A stretch of 64,000 bases of DNA from Syntrophotaleaceae bacterium (GTDB lineage Bacteria; Desulfobacterota; Desulfuromonadia; Desulfuromonadales; Syntrophotaleaceae), in assembly GCA_041390365.1 (NCBI GenBank), contig JAWKQB010000001.1, positions 806,001 to 870,000 of the forward strand, given 5' to 3'. The position numbers and the translations under genes were made by a program. Positions 43,314 to 52,208 of this stretch are shown here, one piece after another (position 1 is the first letter of the stretch; every line of letters begins with the position of its first letter). The notes under the pieces are model-generated. The model searched no databases. It was given only the letters and a program-made list of their open reading frames with translations, and had not been told where the DNA came from.

Positions 43314-43343
43314 ATTATTGTGCACGTACCGCGCGGTTGTCAA
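43314..43343 (-). promoter_or_regulatory. Candidate promoter of the PxxKW gene
   Basis: On the minus strand a perfect TTGACA (43343-43338), 18-base spacer and AATAAT (43319-43314), about 50 bases before the start codon. Confidence 0.55.
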
Positions 43344-43452
43344 TTAAATTTTGGCCTGCTTCTCATGATTTTGAAACGGATGGCAGGAGGCTGGACGGGG
43401 CAGTGAGCAGGCTGGCAAAACCGGGAAACCCGGATGCCCGAGGGTGGGAAAG

Positions 43453-43740
43453 ATGAGAGATCTGAGGAATTGGGAAAGCATCTGCCGTCGATGCGGACGC
43501 TGCTGCTATGAAAAAATCGAATTCGAAGGAGAGATTTACTATACGGATATTCCCTGCGAAAAGCTCGATCTGGAAACCCGCATGTGCACGGTTTATCCTG
43601 AACGGGAAAAGGCTCGTCCGGGGTGTGTGGCTCTGAGCTCGGAGAATGTGCGCAGCGGCTTTCTGCCGGCCGATTGCCCTTATGTCGCCGGGCTTGAAGA
43701 TTACGTGCCGCCCCATCTTTTTGATGACGACGGCGAGTAG
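43453..43740 (+). CDS. YkgJ family cysteine cluster protein
   Basis: 95 residues from ATG 43453 with GGGAAAG upstream. The cluster CRRCGRCCYEK near residue 12 plus C-x9-C (IPCEKLDLETRMCTVYPER) and later cysteines (PGCVAL, ADCPYV) match the CxxCGxCC family (zinc- or iron-chelating domain, YkgJ). Metal binding is predicted and the role unknown. It is transcribed away from another small cysteine-rich gene, PxxKW. Confidence 0.85.
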   Translation: MRDLRNWESICRRCGRCCYEKIEFEGEIYYTDIPCEKLDLETRMCTVYPEREKARPGCVALSSENVRSGFLPADCPYVAGLEDYVPPHLFDDDGE

Positions 43741-43800
43741 GTGTCTAATAACGATTTCTCGATCCCGACCGGTGGCGGGAAACATGGGCGATCGAGCATG

Positions 43801-43817
43801 ATATGATTGAGTCATAT
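43801..43817. promoter_or_regulatory. Small palindrome upstream of the EVE gene, possible operator
   Basis: ATATGA-TTGAG-TCATAT has perfect 6-bp arms with a 5-base centre, 31 bases before the EVE start codon. An operator role is only a guess. Confidence 0.25.
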
Positions 43818-43847
43818 GTCCTCCGGCATCGGGAAAAAAGGAACAGT

Positions 43848-44348
43848 ATGAAAAGACTGAACCGGCGTTTCTGGTTGATGAAGACGGAACCGGACTGTTT
43901 TTCACTGAACGATCTGAAAAGTTCCCCGGCTGGAACTGCTCCCTGGGACGGGGTACGCAATTATCAGGCCCGCAACCTGCTGCGGGATGAAATCCAGGTC
44001 GGAGATGGTGTTCTTTTCTATCACAGCAATATTCCCAGCCCGGCCATTGTCGGCCTGGCCTGCATCGTTCGCCGGGGTTATCCGGATCACACCGCCCTCG
44101 ATCCCAATTCCCGACACTTCGATCCGAGGGCGACGGAGGATAATCCCATCTGGTATATGGTGGATGTGAAGTTCCTCGCGGAACTGCCTGTACCATTGAC
44201 CAGGGACCTGCTCCGAGTGCATCCCTCCCTTTCGGGCATGGGAGTCCTGAAAAAAGGCAATCGCCTGTCGGTTCAACCCGTTACCGGGGAGGAATGGCAG
44301 GCGGTTCTGGACTGCGGGGGGTTGGAAGACCCCCTCTCTGATCAGTAG
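43848..44348 (+). CDS. EVE domain-containing protein
   Basis: 166 residues from ATG 43848 with AAAGGA upstream. FWLMKTEPDCFSLNDL near residue 8, WDGVRNYQARNLLRDE near 34 and GDGVLFYHSNIPSPAIVGLA near 53 are typical of EVE/thymocyte-nuclear-protein-1 proteins, PUA-like folds that recognise modified bases. DPNSRHFDPRATEDNP is also typical. Length is usual for the stand-alone form. No restriction partner is nearby, so a housekeeping or RNA-base role is more likely than defence. Confidence 0.92.
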   Translation: MKRLNRRFWLMKTEPDCFSLNDLKSSPAGTAPWDGVRNYQARNLLRDEIQVGDGVLFYHSNIPSPAIVGLACIVRRGYPDHTALDPNSRHFDPRATEDNPIWYMVDVKFLAELPVPLTRDLLRVHPSLSGMGVLKKGNRLSVQPVTGEEWQAVLDCGGLEDPLSDQ

Positions 44349-44356
44349 AGGAAAAA

Positions 44357-46765
44357 ATGAAGCAGAAAACCAGGAAATACCTCATTATCGCTCTGGGTGT
44401 TGTCGTGCTTGCCGTTGTAGCCCTCGGGGTTCTCGCCAGAATGCTGATTACACCGGAAAGGATCAAAACGGCCCTGATCCCCAGGGTCGAAAAAGCATTG
44501 AACCGACCCGTTGAAATCGGAGAGGTGGACTTCAGCTTTTTCAGCGGCATCACCCTAAGGGATCTGACCATACGGGAGAGGGCGACAGAAGACGTATTTC
44601 TGTCCGCCGGACAGGTTTCCCTTGACTACCAGTTCTGGCCCCTGCTCAAGAAACGGATCATCGTCGACGAAGTTCTTCTCAGGCAGCCGCATATTCGCGT
44701 CGAGCGCATGGCTGACGGGACCTTTAACTTCAGTGATCTGCGGCCCGCCGCAGAAGGTTCCGAAATCGAGCCTCCGCCCGTTGAAACCGATCAGGAACAG
44801 CAGGACATCGATCTGGTCATCTCGACCGTTCTGCTCCGTGACGGCGTCGTTGAATGGGTGGATCACGCGGCCGGGGAAGACGAGTTCCGGTATCAGTTAC
44901 AGGAGTTGGATCTGCAGATCTCGGACCTGTCCCTCGTGGAGGAATTCCCCTGGAGGGTGGAGGCTTTGCTTGGGGACGCTCCCCTGGCTCTTTCCGGCAA
45001 TGCCAATCTTCAGGATAAATCGGTTCGTGCCCAGGTAGCCCTGGCCGGATTCGACGTTCTCCCCTTCAAGCCCTATTTCGGAGAAAAATTCCCCGGACAG
45101 CTTCAATCCCTGCTGTTGGACCTGAAGCTGACCTTGGCCGGAACCCCTGAAATCATCACCAGTGAAGGGACCATTCAACTGAAAAATATCGGCATGCAGC
45201 TTCAGGCCATGCCGGAGGCGCCGATAAAAAATGCCGAGCTGGTCCTTGGTTATGACCTCAGGCTCAACCTGCCGCAATCGATGGTCGAAATTCCTCAGGG
45301 CCGTATCTCCTTCAACGGCCTCCCGCTGACCCTGGCGGGGAGCATCACCGACCTCAAGTCCGCGGCGAAAGTGGATCTGGACCTGACCCTCCCCGATGTG
45401 GAGATTCAACAGGCGGTTGCAGCGCTTCCAGCCGGACTGGTCAAGCCCCTGGCAGGGCTCGATCCGGCAGGCACCCTGGGCGCTTCCTTTGAACTCGCCG
45501 GACCTCTTGCTGAAGGGATCTGGGAAACGCTGAAGAACGGTGAAATCCGCCTGAAAGATGTCCGGGCCGATCTTGCCGGTCAGCGTGCCGCTTTGAGCGG
45601 CTTGCTCCGACTGCAGGGAGATGATCTGACCGGCGAGAATCTGGCTGTCGCCATCGGACCGAACAGGGCAAGATTCGATCTGCAGGCCAGGGATTTTACG
45701 CAGAAGCCGATCAATATGACCACTGCACTCACCGCCGAACGGTTCAATATCGATGCCTTGCTGGCGCAGAAGGAGCCCGACGGCTCGAAAAGCGAGACAA
45801 AGGGACCGGCCAAAGCGGACACCGGGCCGGGAAAAAAACAGGAAATCGGGCCTTTCGATCTTCCGATCCGGTTGTCCGGAACGGCTGTCATCGATCAGGC
45901 CTTGTATAAAGGATTGACCATCCAGCAGCTGCGAAGCCGGTACTACCTTAGGGACAACATCCTGGTGGTGGAGGAACTAACCGGCAAAGTCGCCGGAGGG
46001 ACCTTCGGTGAAACCGCCCGGATCGATCTCGGCAAGAAAGGGCTGGAATATACCGCCCGGCTGAATACGAAAAATATTCAGCTCGATCCTCTGGTTTCCG
46101 CCTTCTTTCCCAAGGGTGCCGGAACCCTGTTCGGAGGATTGAACCTGAATCTCGATCTGGCAGGCCGGGGGACAACCAAGGAAGTGATTCAACAGGCCCT
46201 AACGGCAAAAGGGGATATTTTGCTGCAGAACGGAAAACTGACCGGCACCGGCCTGGCTTCGGGACTGGCTACCTTTCTCGATCTGAGTGAGCTCCGGGAG
46301 ATCAATTTTCAGCAAGCCAAGGGGCAAATAGCCTTGAATAACGGCAACATGGCCGTGGACAGCACCTTTGCCGGAAAGCAGGTGGAAATGTTCCCCAAGG
46401 GCTCCGTCGGTCTGGATGGAAACCTGGATCTTGATCTTGGTCTCCGACTTTCCCCCGAGATGTACCGGAAGGTCAGTGGAGGAGGAAAATTGCCTTCTCT
46501 GCTGAAGGATGAAAAGGGCTGGGGACGGATTCCGTTGAGTGTGGCGGGTACGCTGACCAGTCCAAAATTCGCCCTGGATAGCAGTGCCTTACAGGCGGAA
46601 GCTGAAGAAAAGGCCAAGCAAAAGCTGCAAAAAACCCTTCAGGAGAAACTTTTCGACAGGAAGAAGGGTGCCGAAAGCGAAACCGGTCAGCCGGCTGAAC
46701 AGAAACCCGCTGAACCAGCCGAAGAACTTTTGGAAGGGGTGTTCAAGGGGCTGTTCGGTAACTGA
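44357..46765 (+). CDS. AsmA family protein
   Basis: An 802-residue envelope protein with one N-terminal membrane span (YLIIALGVVVLAVVALGVLA, residues 8-27). The AsmA N-terminus RVEKALNRPVEIGEVDFSFF near 42 follows, then long repeated beta-strands, and a C-terminal AsmA_2-like part (GLASGLATFLDLSELREINF near 635). The last 60 residues are charged and may be coiled (EEKAKQKLQKTLQEKLF). AsmA relatives act in outer-membrane biogenesis and probably inter-membrane lipid transport. It follows the EVE gene by 8 bases. Confidence 0.88.
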   Translation: MKQKTRKYLIIALGVVVLAVVALGVLARMLITPERIKTALIPRVEKALNRPVEIGEVDFSFFSGITLRDLTIRERATEDVFLSAGQVSLDYQFWPLLKKRIIVDEVLLRQPHIRVERMADGTFNFSDLRPAAEGSEIEPPPVETDQEQQDIDLVISTVLLRDGVVEWVDHAAGEDEFRYQLQELDLQISDLSLVEEFPWRVEALLGDAPLALSGNANLQDKSVRAQVALAGFDVLPFKPYFGEKFPGQLQSLLLDLKLTLAGTPEIITSEGTIQLKNIGMQLQAMPEAPIKNAELVLGYDLRLNLPQSMVEIPQGRISFNGLPLTLAGSITDLKSAAKVDLDLTLPDVEIQQAVAALPAGLVKPLAGLDPAGTLGASFELAGPLAEGIWETLKNGEIRLKDVRADLAGQRAALSGLLRLQGDDLTGENLAVAIGPNRARFDLQARDFTQKPINMTTALTAERFNIDALLAQKEPDGSKSETKGPAKADTGPGKKQEIGPFDLPIRLSGTAVIDQALYKGLTIQQLRSRYYLRDNILVVEELTGKVAGGTFGETARIDLGKKGLEYTARLNTKNIQLDPLVSAFFPKGAGTLFGGLNLNLDLAGRGTTKEVIQQALTAKGDILLQNGKLTGTGLASGLATFLDLSELREINFQQAKGQIALNNGNMAVDSTFAGKQVEMFPKGSVGLDGNLDLDLGLRLSPEMYRKVSGGGKLPSLLKDEKGWGRIPLSVAGTLTSPKFALDSSALQAEAEEKAKQKLQKTLQEKLFDRKKGAESETGQPAEQKPAEPAEELLEGVFKGLFGN

Positions 46766-46853
46766 CCGATACGGGCTTGAAAAGTTTGCAGGAAAAATAT
46801 TCGACAACAGTCCGGAACGCCATCTCCGGCACAACCAAGAGGAGGATCGGATT

Positions 46854-47159
46854 ATGGCAATGTTCGTGATGCTGACCCGTCTGTCTCCCGATGCGTTGTC
46901 TTCCCCCGGATCATTGAAAAGCCTGGAACGCCAGACCGTCGACCAGGTGCGGAGCAAGTGCCCGAAGGTCGACTGGGTGGAAAATTTTGCCGTTCTCGGC
47001 GGCTGTGACTACCTCGATATTTTCCAGGCTCCCGACATCGAAACAGCGATGCAGGTCTCGGCCATAGTCCGCTCTTTCGGACACGCTACCACCGAGATCT
47101 GGCCGGTGACCCAATGGAGCCGCTTCAAGGAACTGATCAGGGGGCTGGAAGAGGGCTGA
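46854..47159 (+). CDS. GYD domain-containing protein
   Basis: 101 residues from ATG 46854, decided by AGAGGAGG 5 bases upstream (a longer in-frame ORF overlaps the AsmA gene). FVMLTRLSPDALSSPGSLKS at the start, VLGGCDYLDIFQAPDIETAM near 48 and GHATTEIWPVTQWSRFKEL near 76 follow the GYD family. The fold is a small ferredoxin-like domain. Biochemical role unknown. Confidence 0.85.
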   Translation: MAMFVMLTRLSPDALSSPGSLKSLERQTVDQVRSKCPKVDWVENFAVLGGCDYLDIFQAPDIETAMQVSAIVRSFGHATTEIWPVTQWSRFKELIRGLEEG

Positions 47160-47186
47160 ACCAAGTCTCATTCCCTGAAAATCGAA

Positions 47187-47217
47187 AACCCGGCTTCCCT
47201 ATCGGGATAGCCGGGTT
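47187..47217. terminator. Terminator between the GYD gene and tRNA-Leu
   Basis: AACCCGGC (47187-47194) pairs with GCCGGGTT (47210-47217), with TCCC/GGGA extending the stem. The minus-strand tail is TTTTCGATTTT, fitting tRNA-Leu; the plus-strand tail is CTGTCTTTTC. Confidence 0.75.
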
Positions 47218-47227
47218 CTGTCTTTTC

Positions 47228-47314
47228 TGGTGCCGAAGGCGAGACTCGAACTCGCACGACCTGTCGGTCACCACCCCCTCAAGATGGCGTGTCTACCAGT
47301 TCCACCACTTCGGC
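47228..47314 (-). tRNA. leuU: tRNA-Leu (anticodon GAG)
   Basis: An 87-base class II tRNA read on the minus strand. Acceptor arms GCCGAAG and CTTCGGC pair, the discriminator is A and CCA is encoded. The anticodon stem CCATC/GGTGG encloses the loop TTGAGGG, giving anticodon GAG (codons CUC/CUU). The long variable arm and the TTCGAGT T-loop are present. It lies 61 bases after secG on the same strand, the same order as secG-leuU in E. coli. Confidence 0.96.
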
Positions 47315-47375
47315 GTCTAACGGATTGCCTTTATACTGTTTTGTGCTGCTGCTGTCAATACGAAATATTGTCCTT

Positions 47376-47720
47376 CTATTCTGCCTTCTCTTCAGTGGCC
47401 GGTTCGGCGGCTGCCGGTTGTTCAGCGGCGGGAACTTCGGCGGCGGGGGCAGCCTGCTTCACTTCCCGGGGCATGATGCTTTCGAAACCGGGCGTGGCAT
47501 AAAAATAGGCCAGAGTGAGGCTGGTCAGCATGAAGATGATGGCGGCGCCGGCGGTGAGTTTGCCGAGGAAACTCTGCCCTCCGGTAGCGCCGAAAACGGT
47601 CTGGCTGGCTCCTGCGCCGAAGGTGGCACCGATGTCGGCGCCCTTTCCGCCCTGAAGGAGAACGATGGCGATGAGCGCCAGACAGACGATAACGTGCAGA
47701 ATGATCAGCAGGGTGGTCAT
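47376..47720 (-). CDS. secG: Preprotein translocase subunit SecG
   Basis: 114 residues. It has an N-terminal membrane span (TLLIILHVIVCLALIAIVLL), the conserved LQGGKGADIGATFGAGASQT near residue 22, a second span near 50-72 and an alanine/glutamate/proline-rich tail (AAPAAEVPAAEQPAAAEPAT). SecG assists SecYE translocation. It follows tpiA and precedes tRNA-Leu. Confidence 0.95.
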   Translation of the reverse strand: MTTLLIILHVIVCLALIAIVLLQGGKGADIGATFGAGASQTVFGATGGQSFLGKLTAGAAIIFMLTSLTLAYFYATPGFESIMPREVKQAAPAAEVPAAEQPAAAEPATEEKAE

Positions 47721-47813
47721 GATTGAAGGAACTCCTTGAATTCGTATCCGTAATTTACAACGAGGCAGGTTACCATAGAAAAAGACCTGAGAAAAGGGGG
47801 AAATCTTTGCGAC

Positions 47814-48572
47814 TCATACCTTTTCAAACCGAACTATGCGGCTGAAGTCGCCCGCTTTGAGACTGGCGCCCCCCACCAGGGCTCCGTCGATGTTGGGCAT
47901 GGCCATCAGGCCGTCGACGTTGTCGGGCTTGACGCTGCCCCCATACAGAATTCGAACTGCCTGAGCCTGATCCTGCCCGTACTGTTCAGCCAGGAACTGC
48001 CGGATGAAGCGATGAGCCTCCTCCGCCTGGTCTCCGGTCGCCGTTTTGCCGGTGCCGATCGCCCAGACCGGTTCATAGGCAAGGATCAGTCGTGGCAAGA
48101 CAGAAGGGTCAATGCCCTGCAGACATCCTTTAAGCTGGGTTTCGAGCACCAGGAAGGTACGGTTCGCCTCCCGCTCTTCCAGCGTTTCACCGATGCAGAG
48201 AACAGGGTGGAGATTCGCGGTCAGTACAGCCTTGACCTTTTTGCCGATGAAGGCATCATCCTCGCCGAAAATCAGGCGCCGTTCGGAATGGCCGACAATG
48301 ATATAGCGGCAGCCGACGTCTTGCAGCAGGGCAGGGGAAACCTCCCCGGTAAAGGCGCCGCCGGCTTCCGGGTAGCAGTTCTGGGCGCAAAGGTCGATGT
48401 TGCTGCCCTTCAGGGCTTCACCCACCGGAGCGAGGGCGGTGAAGACTGGAGCAAGAACGATATCCCGGTCTTCAATGCCACCCAGATCGGATTTCAGTGC
48501 ATTGACCAGTTCGAGGGCTTCGCCGATCGTTTTGTGCAATTTCCAGTTGCCGGCGATCATCGGTCTGCGCAT
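47814..48572 (-). CDS. tpiA: Triosephosphate isomerase
   Basis: A 252-residue TIM barrel interconverting DHAP and GAP. IAGNWKLHKT near residue 5 has the active-site Asn and Lys, IVGHSERR near 92 the electrophilic His, and AYEPVWAIGTGKTA near 163 the catalytic Glu and loop 6. ILYGGSVKPDNV near 208 binds phosphate. It lies in the gap-pgk-tpiA-secG run. Confidence 0.97.
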   Translation of the reverse strand: MRRPMIAGNWKLHKTIGEALELVNALKSDLGGIEDRDIVLAPVFTALAPVGEALKGSNIDLCAQNCYPEAGGAFTGEVSPALLQDVGCRYIIVGHSERRLIFGEDDAFIGKKVKAVLTANLHPVLCIGETLEEREANRTFLVLETQLKGCLQGIDPSVLPRLILAYEPVWAIGTGKTATGDQAEEAHRFIRQFLAEQYGQDQAQAVRILYGGSVKPDNVDGLMAMPNIDGALVGGASLKAGDFSRIVRFEKV

Positions 48573-48635
48573 CTTTACCTCCAGAAATAACAGGTTCTCC
48601 AGGTGCCTTTATATGCCTAAGTCCTCAGTCTTAGG

Positions 48636-49826
48636 TCAGGACTTGTCGTCAAGGATCTCGATTCCCGGAAGTTTTTTCCCTTCCAGGAATTCCAGCGAGG
48701 CCCCACCGCCAGTGGAAATATGGGTCATGCGGTCGGCCATGCCGGATTTTTTGGCTGCCGCCGCCGAATCACCGCCGCCGATGATCGAAACGGCCTCCGA
48801 TTCCGCCAGGGCTTTGGAAATGGCAAAGGTGCCGGTGGCGAAGGCGTCGAACTCGAAAACTCCCATCGGTCCGTTCCAGACCACCGTTCCCGCCTGCCGC
48901 AGCACTTCGCTGAAAATGGAAACAGTTTCCGGGCCGATATCGAGACCCATCCAGCCTTCCGGGAAATCGGTGTTGCCGCAGACCCGATGCTCTGCCTCGG
49001 CCTTGAACTCGGCAGCGGCCACATGATCCGTCGGCAACAGCATCCGGATCCCCTTGTCTTCCGCTTTCCGCAGCAATTCTCCGGCCAGCGTAACGAAGTC
49101 CTCTTCAACCAGTGAATGGCCAAGGCTGATGCCCTTCGCCTTGAGAAAGGTGTAAGCCATGCCGCCGCCAACGAGCAAACTGTCGACCTTGTCGAGGAGA
49201 TGTTCGATGGCCGGGAGTTTGTCGCTGACCTTGGCGCCTCCGAGGACGGCCACGAGAGGGCGGGCCGGATTGCTGATGGCCTGGTCGAGATAGCGGAGCT
49301 CCTTTTCGATCAGGAAACCTGCCACGGCAGGGGAAAGCCTTTTGGCGACCCCTTCTGTAGAAGCGTGAGCGCGGTGCGCAGTGCCGAAGGCATCATTGAC
49401 ATAGATGTCGGCCAGAGAGGCCAGTTGGTCGCTGAACTGATCGTCGTTTGCCGTTTCTCCGGCATGGAAACGGACATTCTCAAGCATGAGAATCTCCCCC
49501 TCTCCAAGACGCAGGGCAAGGGACTCCGCTTCGGGACCGATACAATCCGGCGCCATGGTAACCCGTTTGTCGAGCAGCTGCGAGAGCCGTTCAGCGGCGG
49601 GGGCGAGGCTGAATTCCGGCTTGGGGGTACCTTTGGGTCTGCCCAGATGCGAAGCCAGGATCAGTTTTCCGCCCTGATCCAGGATGTAACGGATCGTCGG
49701 CAGGGCGGCGACGATACGGGTGTCGTCGGTCACCCGGCCTTCCTGGTCCAGCGGTACATTGAAATCGACCCGGCAGAACACCCGTTTGCCCTTGAGAACG
49801 ACATCCTCGACGGTCATTTTATTCAT
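48636..49826 (-). CDS. pgk: Phosphoglycerate kinase
   Basis: A 396-residue two-lobed kinase making ATP from 1,3-bisphosphoglycerate. RVDFNVPLDQEGRVTDD near residue 19, ASHLGRPKGTPKPE near 56, FGTAHRAHAS near 148, VAVLGGAKVSDKL near 183 and GGGDSAAAAKKSG near 350 (nucleotide site) are all conserved. GGGGAGG precedes the ATG by about 8 bases. It is separated from gap by 218 bases holding a degenerate repeat element. Confidence 0.97.
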   Translation of the reverse strand: MNKMTVEDVVLKGKRVFCRVDFNVPLDQEGRVTDDTRIVAALPTIRYILDQGGKLILASHLGRPKGTPKPEFSLAPAAERLSQLLDKRVTMAPDCIGPEAESLALRLGEGEILMLENVRFHAGETANDDQFSDQLASLADIYVNDAFGTAHRAHASTEGVAKRLSPAVAGFLIEKELRYLDQAISNPARPLVAVLGGAKVSDKLPAIEHLLDKVDSLLVGGGMAYTFLKAKGISLGHSLVEEDFVTLAGELLRKAEDKGIRMLLPTDHVAAAEFKAEAEHRVCGNTDFPEGWMGLDIGPETVSIFSEVLRQAGTVVWNGPMGVFEFDAFATGTFAISKALAESEAVSIIGGGDSAAAAKKSGMADRMTHISTGGGASLEFLEGKKLPGIEILDDKS

Positions 49827-49850
49827 GTGGAACCTCCCCGAAAAGATTCA

Positions 49851-49969
49851 ATCGAAACAGGTATCGAAATCGTAAAAGTTTCTCTCCTGTGACCACCCGA
49901 TCCGCAACAATCGTTGAGGTCATCGTAAACGCCGCAAGGGTCGACTGTAATTACGGCAAACGTTCCGCT
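49851..49969. repeat. Degenerate copy of the pyrD-downstream repeat element, before pgk
   Basis: ATCGAA (49851), ACAGGT, ATCGAA (49863) and ATCGTA are in hexamer phase. Further on, CAATCGTTG, GTCATCGTAA, GGGTCGACTGTAATTACGGC and CGTTCCGCT match in order the motifs of the element at 29725-29810. This suggests an eroded relative of that element rather than an unrelated array. It fills most of the 218-base gap-pgk spacer. Confidence 0.55.
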
Positions 49970-50044
49970 GCAGCGTGTCTGTTATCCAACCGGCTTATAA
50001 GTCTCCGCAAGCAGTGACTTGACTAATCATACCAGAGGACGGGC

Positions 50045-51052
50045 TTATTTCAGTGGTCTGGAGACATGCAAGGCAAGGTCTACCACCCGGTTCGAATAAC
50101 CCCACTCGTTGTCGTACCAGGCCAGTACCTTGACCATGTTTCCGCCCAAAACGTTGGTGGAGAGAGCATCCACAATGGAGGAGGCAGGATTGCCATTAAA
50201 ATCAACGGAAACAAGAGGTTCCGTACAATATTCGAGAATTCCCTTGAGATATGTTTCGGCTGCTTTCCGCAGGTTGTCGTTGACTTCCGCCACGCTGGTC
50301 GGGCGCTCCGTCTCGGCGATCAGAGAAATCAGGGAGACGTTGGGGGTGGGCACCCGGACGGCGATGCCGTCGAGTTTGCCCTGCAGTTCGGGCAATACCA
50401 GACCCACGGCGCGGGCGGCGCCGGTGGTGGTGGGAATCAGGGACAGGGCGGCAGCCCGGGCGCGGCGAAGGTCGACATCCGGATAGTCGAGGATGTGCTG
50501 ACCGTTGGTATAGGAGTGAACGGTGGTCATCATCCCTTTAACGATGCCGAATTTGTCCAGCAGGACCTTGGCCACGGGGGCCAGGCAGTTGGTGGTGCAG
50601 GAGGCATTGGAAACAATCCGGTGGTGCCGGGGATCGAAAGCGGCCTCGTTGATTCCCATGCAGAGAGTGATGTCTGCATCCTGTCCGGGAGCCGTAACGA
50701 TCACTCTTTCGGCGCCGGCGCGGAGATGTTTTGCCGCATCCGGGCGGGCAGTGAACTTGCCGGTCGCTTCGAGAACAAGGTCGATGCCGAGTTTCCGCCA
50801 GGGGAGTTTTTCAGGGTCTGCTTCACTGAAAACGGCAATTTTCCGGTCTCCTACCATAAGTTGTCCATTGTCGACCGTAACCCGTGCATCGAAGGTGCCT
50901 CGAACGGAATCGTATTTCAACAGATGGGCGAGGGTGGAGGCCGTATTGAGATCATTGATGGCGACGATTTCAAAGCCTTCGGTATTCCATCCCGCGCGGA
51001 AAATGCTGCGCCCGATGCGTCCGAAGCCGTTGATGGCCGCTTTAACTTTCAT
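50045..51052 (-). CDS. gap: Glyceraldehyde-3-phosphate dehydrogenase, type I
   Basis: 335 residues. The NAD-binding N-terminus is INGFGRIGRSIFRAG. The catalytic cysteine is in SNASCTTNCLAPVAKVL near 150, followed by TTVHSYTNGQ with the catalytic His. Further conserved elements are RRARAAALSLIPTTTGAA near 197 and WYDNEWGYSNR near 314. It heads the gap-pgk-tpiA-secG-tRNA-Leu run, with a promoter upstream. Confidence 0.97.
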   Translation of the reverse strand: MKVKAAINGFGRIGRSIFRAGWNTEGFEIVAINDLNTASTLAHLLKYDSVRGTFDARVTVDNGQLMVGDRKIAVFSEADPEKLPWRKLGIDLVLEATGKFTARPDAAKHLRAGAERVIVTAPGQDADITLCMGINEAAFDPRHHRIVSNASCTTNCLAPVAKVLLDKFGIVKGMMTTVHSYTNGQHILDYPDVDLRRARAAALSLIPTTTGAARAVGLVLPELQGKLDGIAVRVPTPNVSLISLIAETERPTSVAEVNDNLRKAAETYLKGILEYCTEPLVSVDFNGNPASSIVDALSTNVLGGNMVKVLAWYDNEWGYSNRVVDLALHVSRPLK

Positions 51053-51117
51053 GAAATAGGTGCTCCCTGAAAAATCCGGATGCCAAGAGAAGAGTGAAAA
51101 GTTTGTTAAATCAGATA

Positions 51118-51147
51118 TTTATAAAATTTGAAGGCGTTTATTGCCAA
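51118..51147 (-). promoter_or_regulatory. Candidate promoter of gap
   Basis: On the minus strand TTGGCA (51147-51142), 18-base spacer and TATAAA (51123-51118), about 58 bases before the gap start. Confidence 0.5.
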
Positions 51148-51265
51148 GGACGGATCATAGCCAATCAATAGGAGACCGTCAACAGGTTTTCGGTTTTTCC
51201 GCCAACCCTTTCGGGGAGGAGGTGATGAAGATGCAGAGGGGGACCGGTCACCGGGAATAAGCCGG

Positions 51266-51294
51266 TTGTGCTTTAATGCTTGTTGTGATATGTA
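51266..51294 (+). promoter_or_regulatory. Candidate promoter of the MBL hydrolase gene
   Basis: TTGTGC (51266-51271), 17-base spacer, TATGTA (51289-51294). Moderate match only. Confidence 0.35.
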
Positions 51295-51399
51295 AGGACC
51301 GCCTTGATGAACCCGGGGCGGCAGTTGGAACAGCCTTTGTCTCGCCTGCCCGGGGGCGATGGGGATTGCGGTACGAATCAGAGCTTCAGGAGGGATCTG

Positions 51400-52170
51400 T
51401 TGCGGGTTTGCCTGTTGGCCAGCGGCAGCAAGGGAAATGCCATATACGTGGAAAGCGCTGAAAGCCGGGTGCTTGTCGATGCCGGCCTGTCCGCCCGGGA
51501 ATTGAACCGCCGTTTGTCCTCCATTGGAGTGGATGGAGATTCCCTTCACGCCCTGCTAGTCACTCACGAGCATGCCGACCATTGCCGGGGACTTGGACCG
51601 ATGGCCCGGCGTCACAAGTTGCCTGTATATATTCATCATCAGTCGAGGGACGTCCTTTCCGGTGTGGGCCGGATCGATGACTGCCGGGAATTTGCCGGAG
51701 GCGACCGCCTTTCGGTGCGCGATCTGCGCATTCAAACCGTGCCTTTGACTCATGATGCCGCTGCAACCGTGGGTTACATCATCGAATCACATGAGGGGAA
51801 AATCGGTATCGTGACCGACCTGGGGGTCGCCACCCGTCTGGTGGTGGAGCGCTTTCGGGGATGCCGGGCTCTGGTCCTGGAGTCAAATCATGATGAGGAC
51901 ATGTTGTGGGAGGGTCCTTACCCCTGGCCGTTAAAGCAGCGGATTCGCGGGAACCATGGCCACCTGTCGAACCGGGCCGCGGCCAGCCTGCTCCAGGACC
52001 TGCTGTGGGAAGGGATGGAGGCTGTTTTTCTGGCCCATCTCAGCGAAACCAACAACCTGCCCTGCCTCGCTGAACGCCAGGCCCTGGAGGTGCTCGAGGG
52101 ACAAAACCTTTGCTGTCCCCGATTGCTGATCGGAAATCAGAGTCAGGTCAGCGCCTGTTTCATCGCCTGA
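51400..52170 (+). CDS. MBL fold metallo-hydrolase (YycJ/WalJ-like)
   Basis: 256 residues from TTG 51400, supported by AGGAGGG 5 bases upstream; an ATG at 51304 exists but the added residues are not family-like. VCLLASGSKGNAIYVESAES at the start is typical of YycJ-type hydrolases. The metal site THEHADHCRG near 55 is HxHxDH. Later ligands appear in VPLTHDAA, LESNHDEDML and LAHLSETNN. Probable nuclease or phosphodiesterase; substrate unknown. Confidence 0.85.
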   Translation: MRVCLLASGSKGNAIYVESAESRVLVDAGLSARELNRRLSSIGVDGDSLHALLVTHEHADHCRGLGPMARRHKLPVYIHHQSRDVLSGVGRIDDCREFAGGDRLSVRDLRIQTVPLTHDAAATVGYIIESHEGKIGIVTDLGVATRLVVERFRGCRALVLESNHDEDMLWEGPYPWPLKQRIRGNHGHLSNRAAASLLQDLLWEGMEAVFLAHLSETNNLPCLAERQALEVLEGQNLCCPRLLIGNQSQVSACFIA

Positions 52171-52208
52171 GAAAGCTGGCGGGGATTCCATTCGACAACC
52201 TGATTCAT

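Larger units (their letters stand above)
51053..51399. other. 347-base divergent region gap/MBL hydrolase
   Basis: It contains a gap promoter (51118-51147, minus) and a candidate promoter for the hydrolase (51266-51294, plus). A run GGGGAGGAGGTGATG at about 51215 resembles a ribosome-binding site with start, but the frame after it is short and unrecognised. No repeat array is present. Confidence 0.5.

Noticed and set aside
43848..44348. EVE protein as part of a restriction or defence island
   Set aside because: No nuclease, methylase or McrB-like gene is nearby; neighbours are YkgJ and AsmA proteins.
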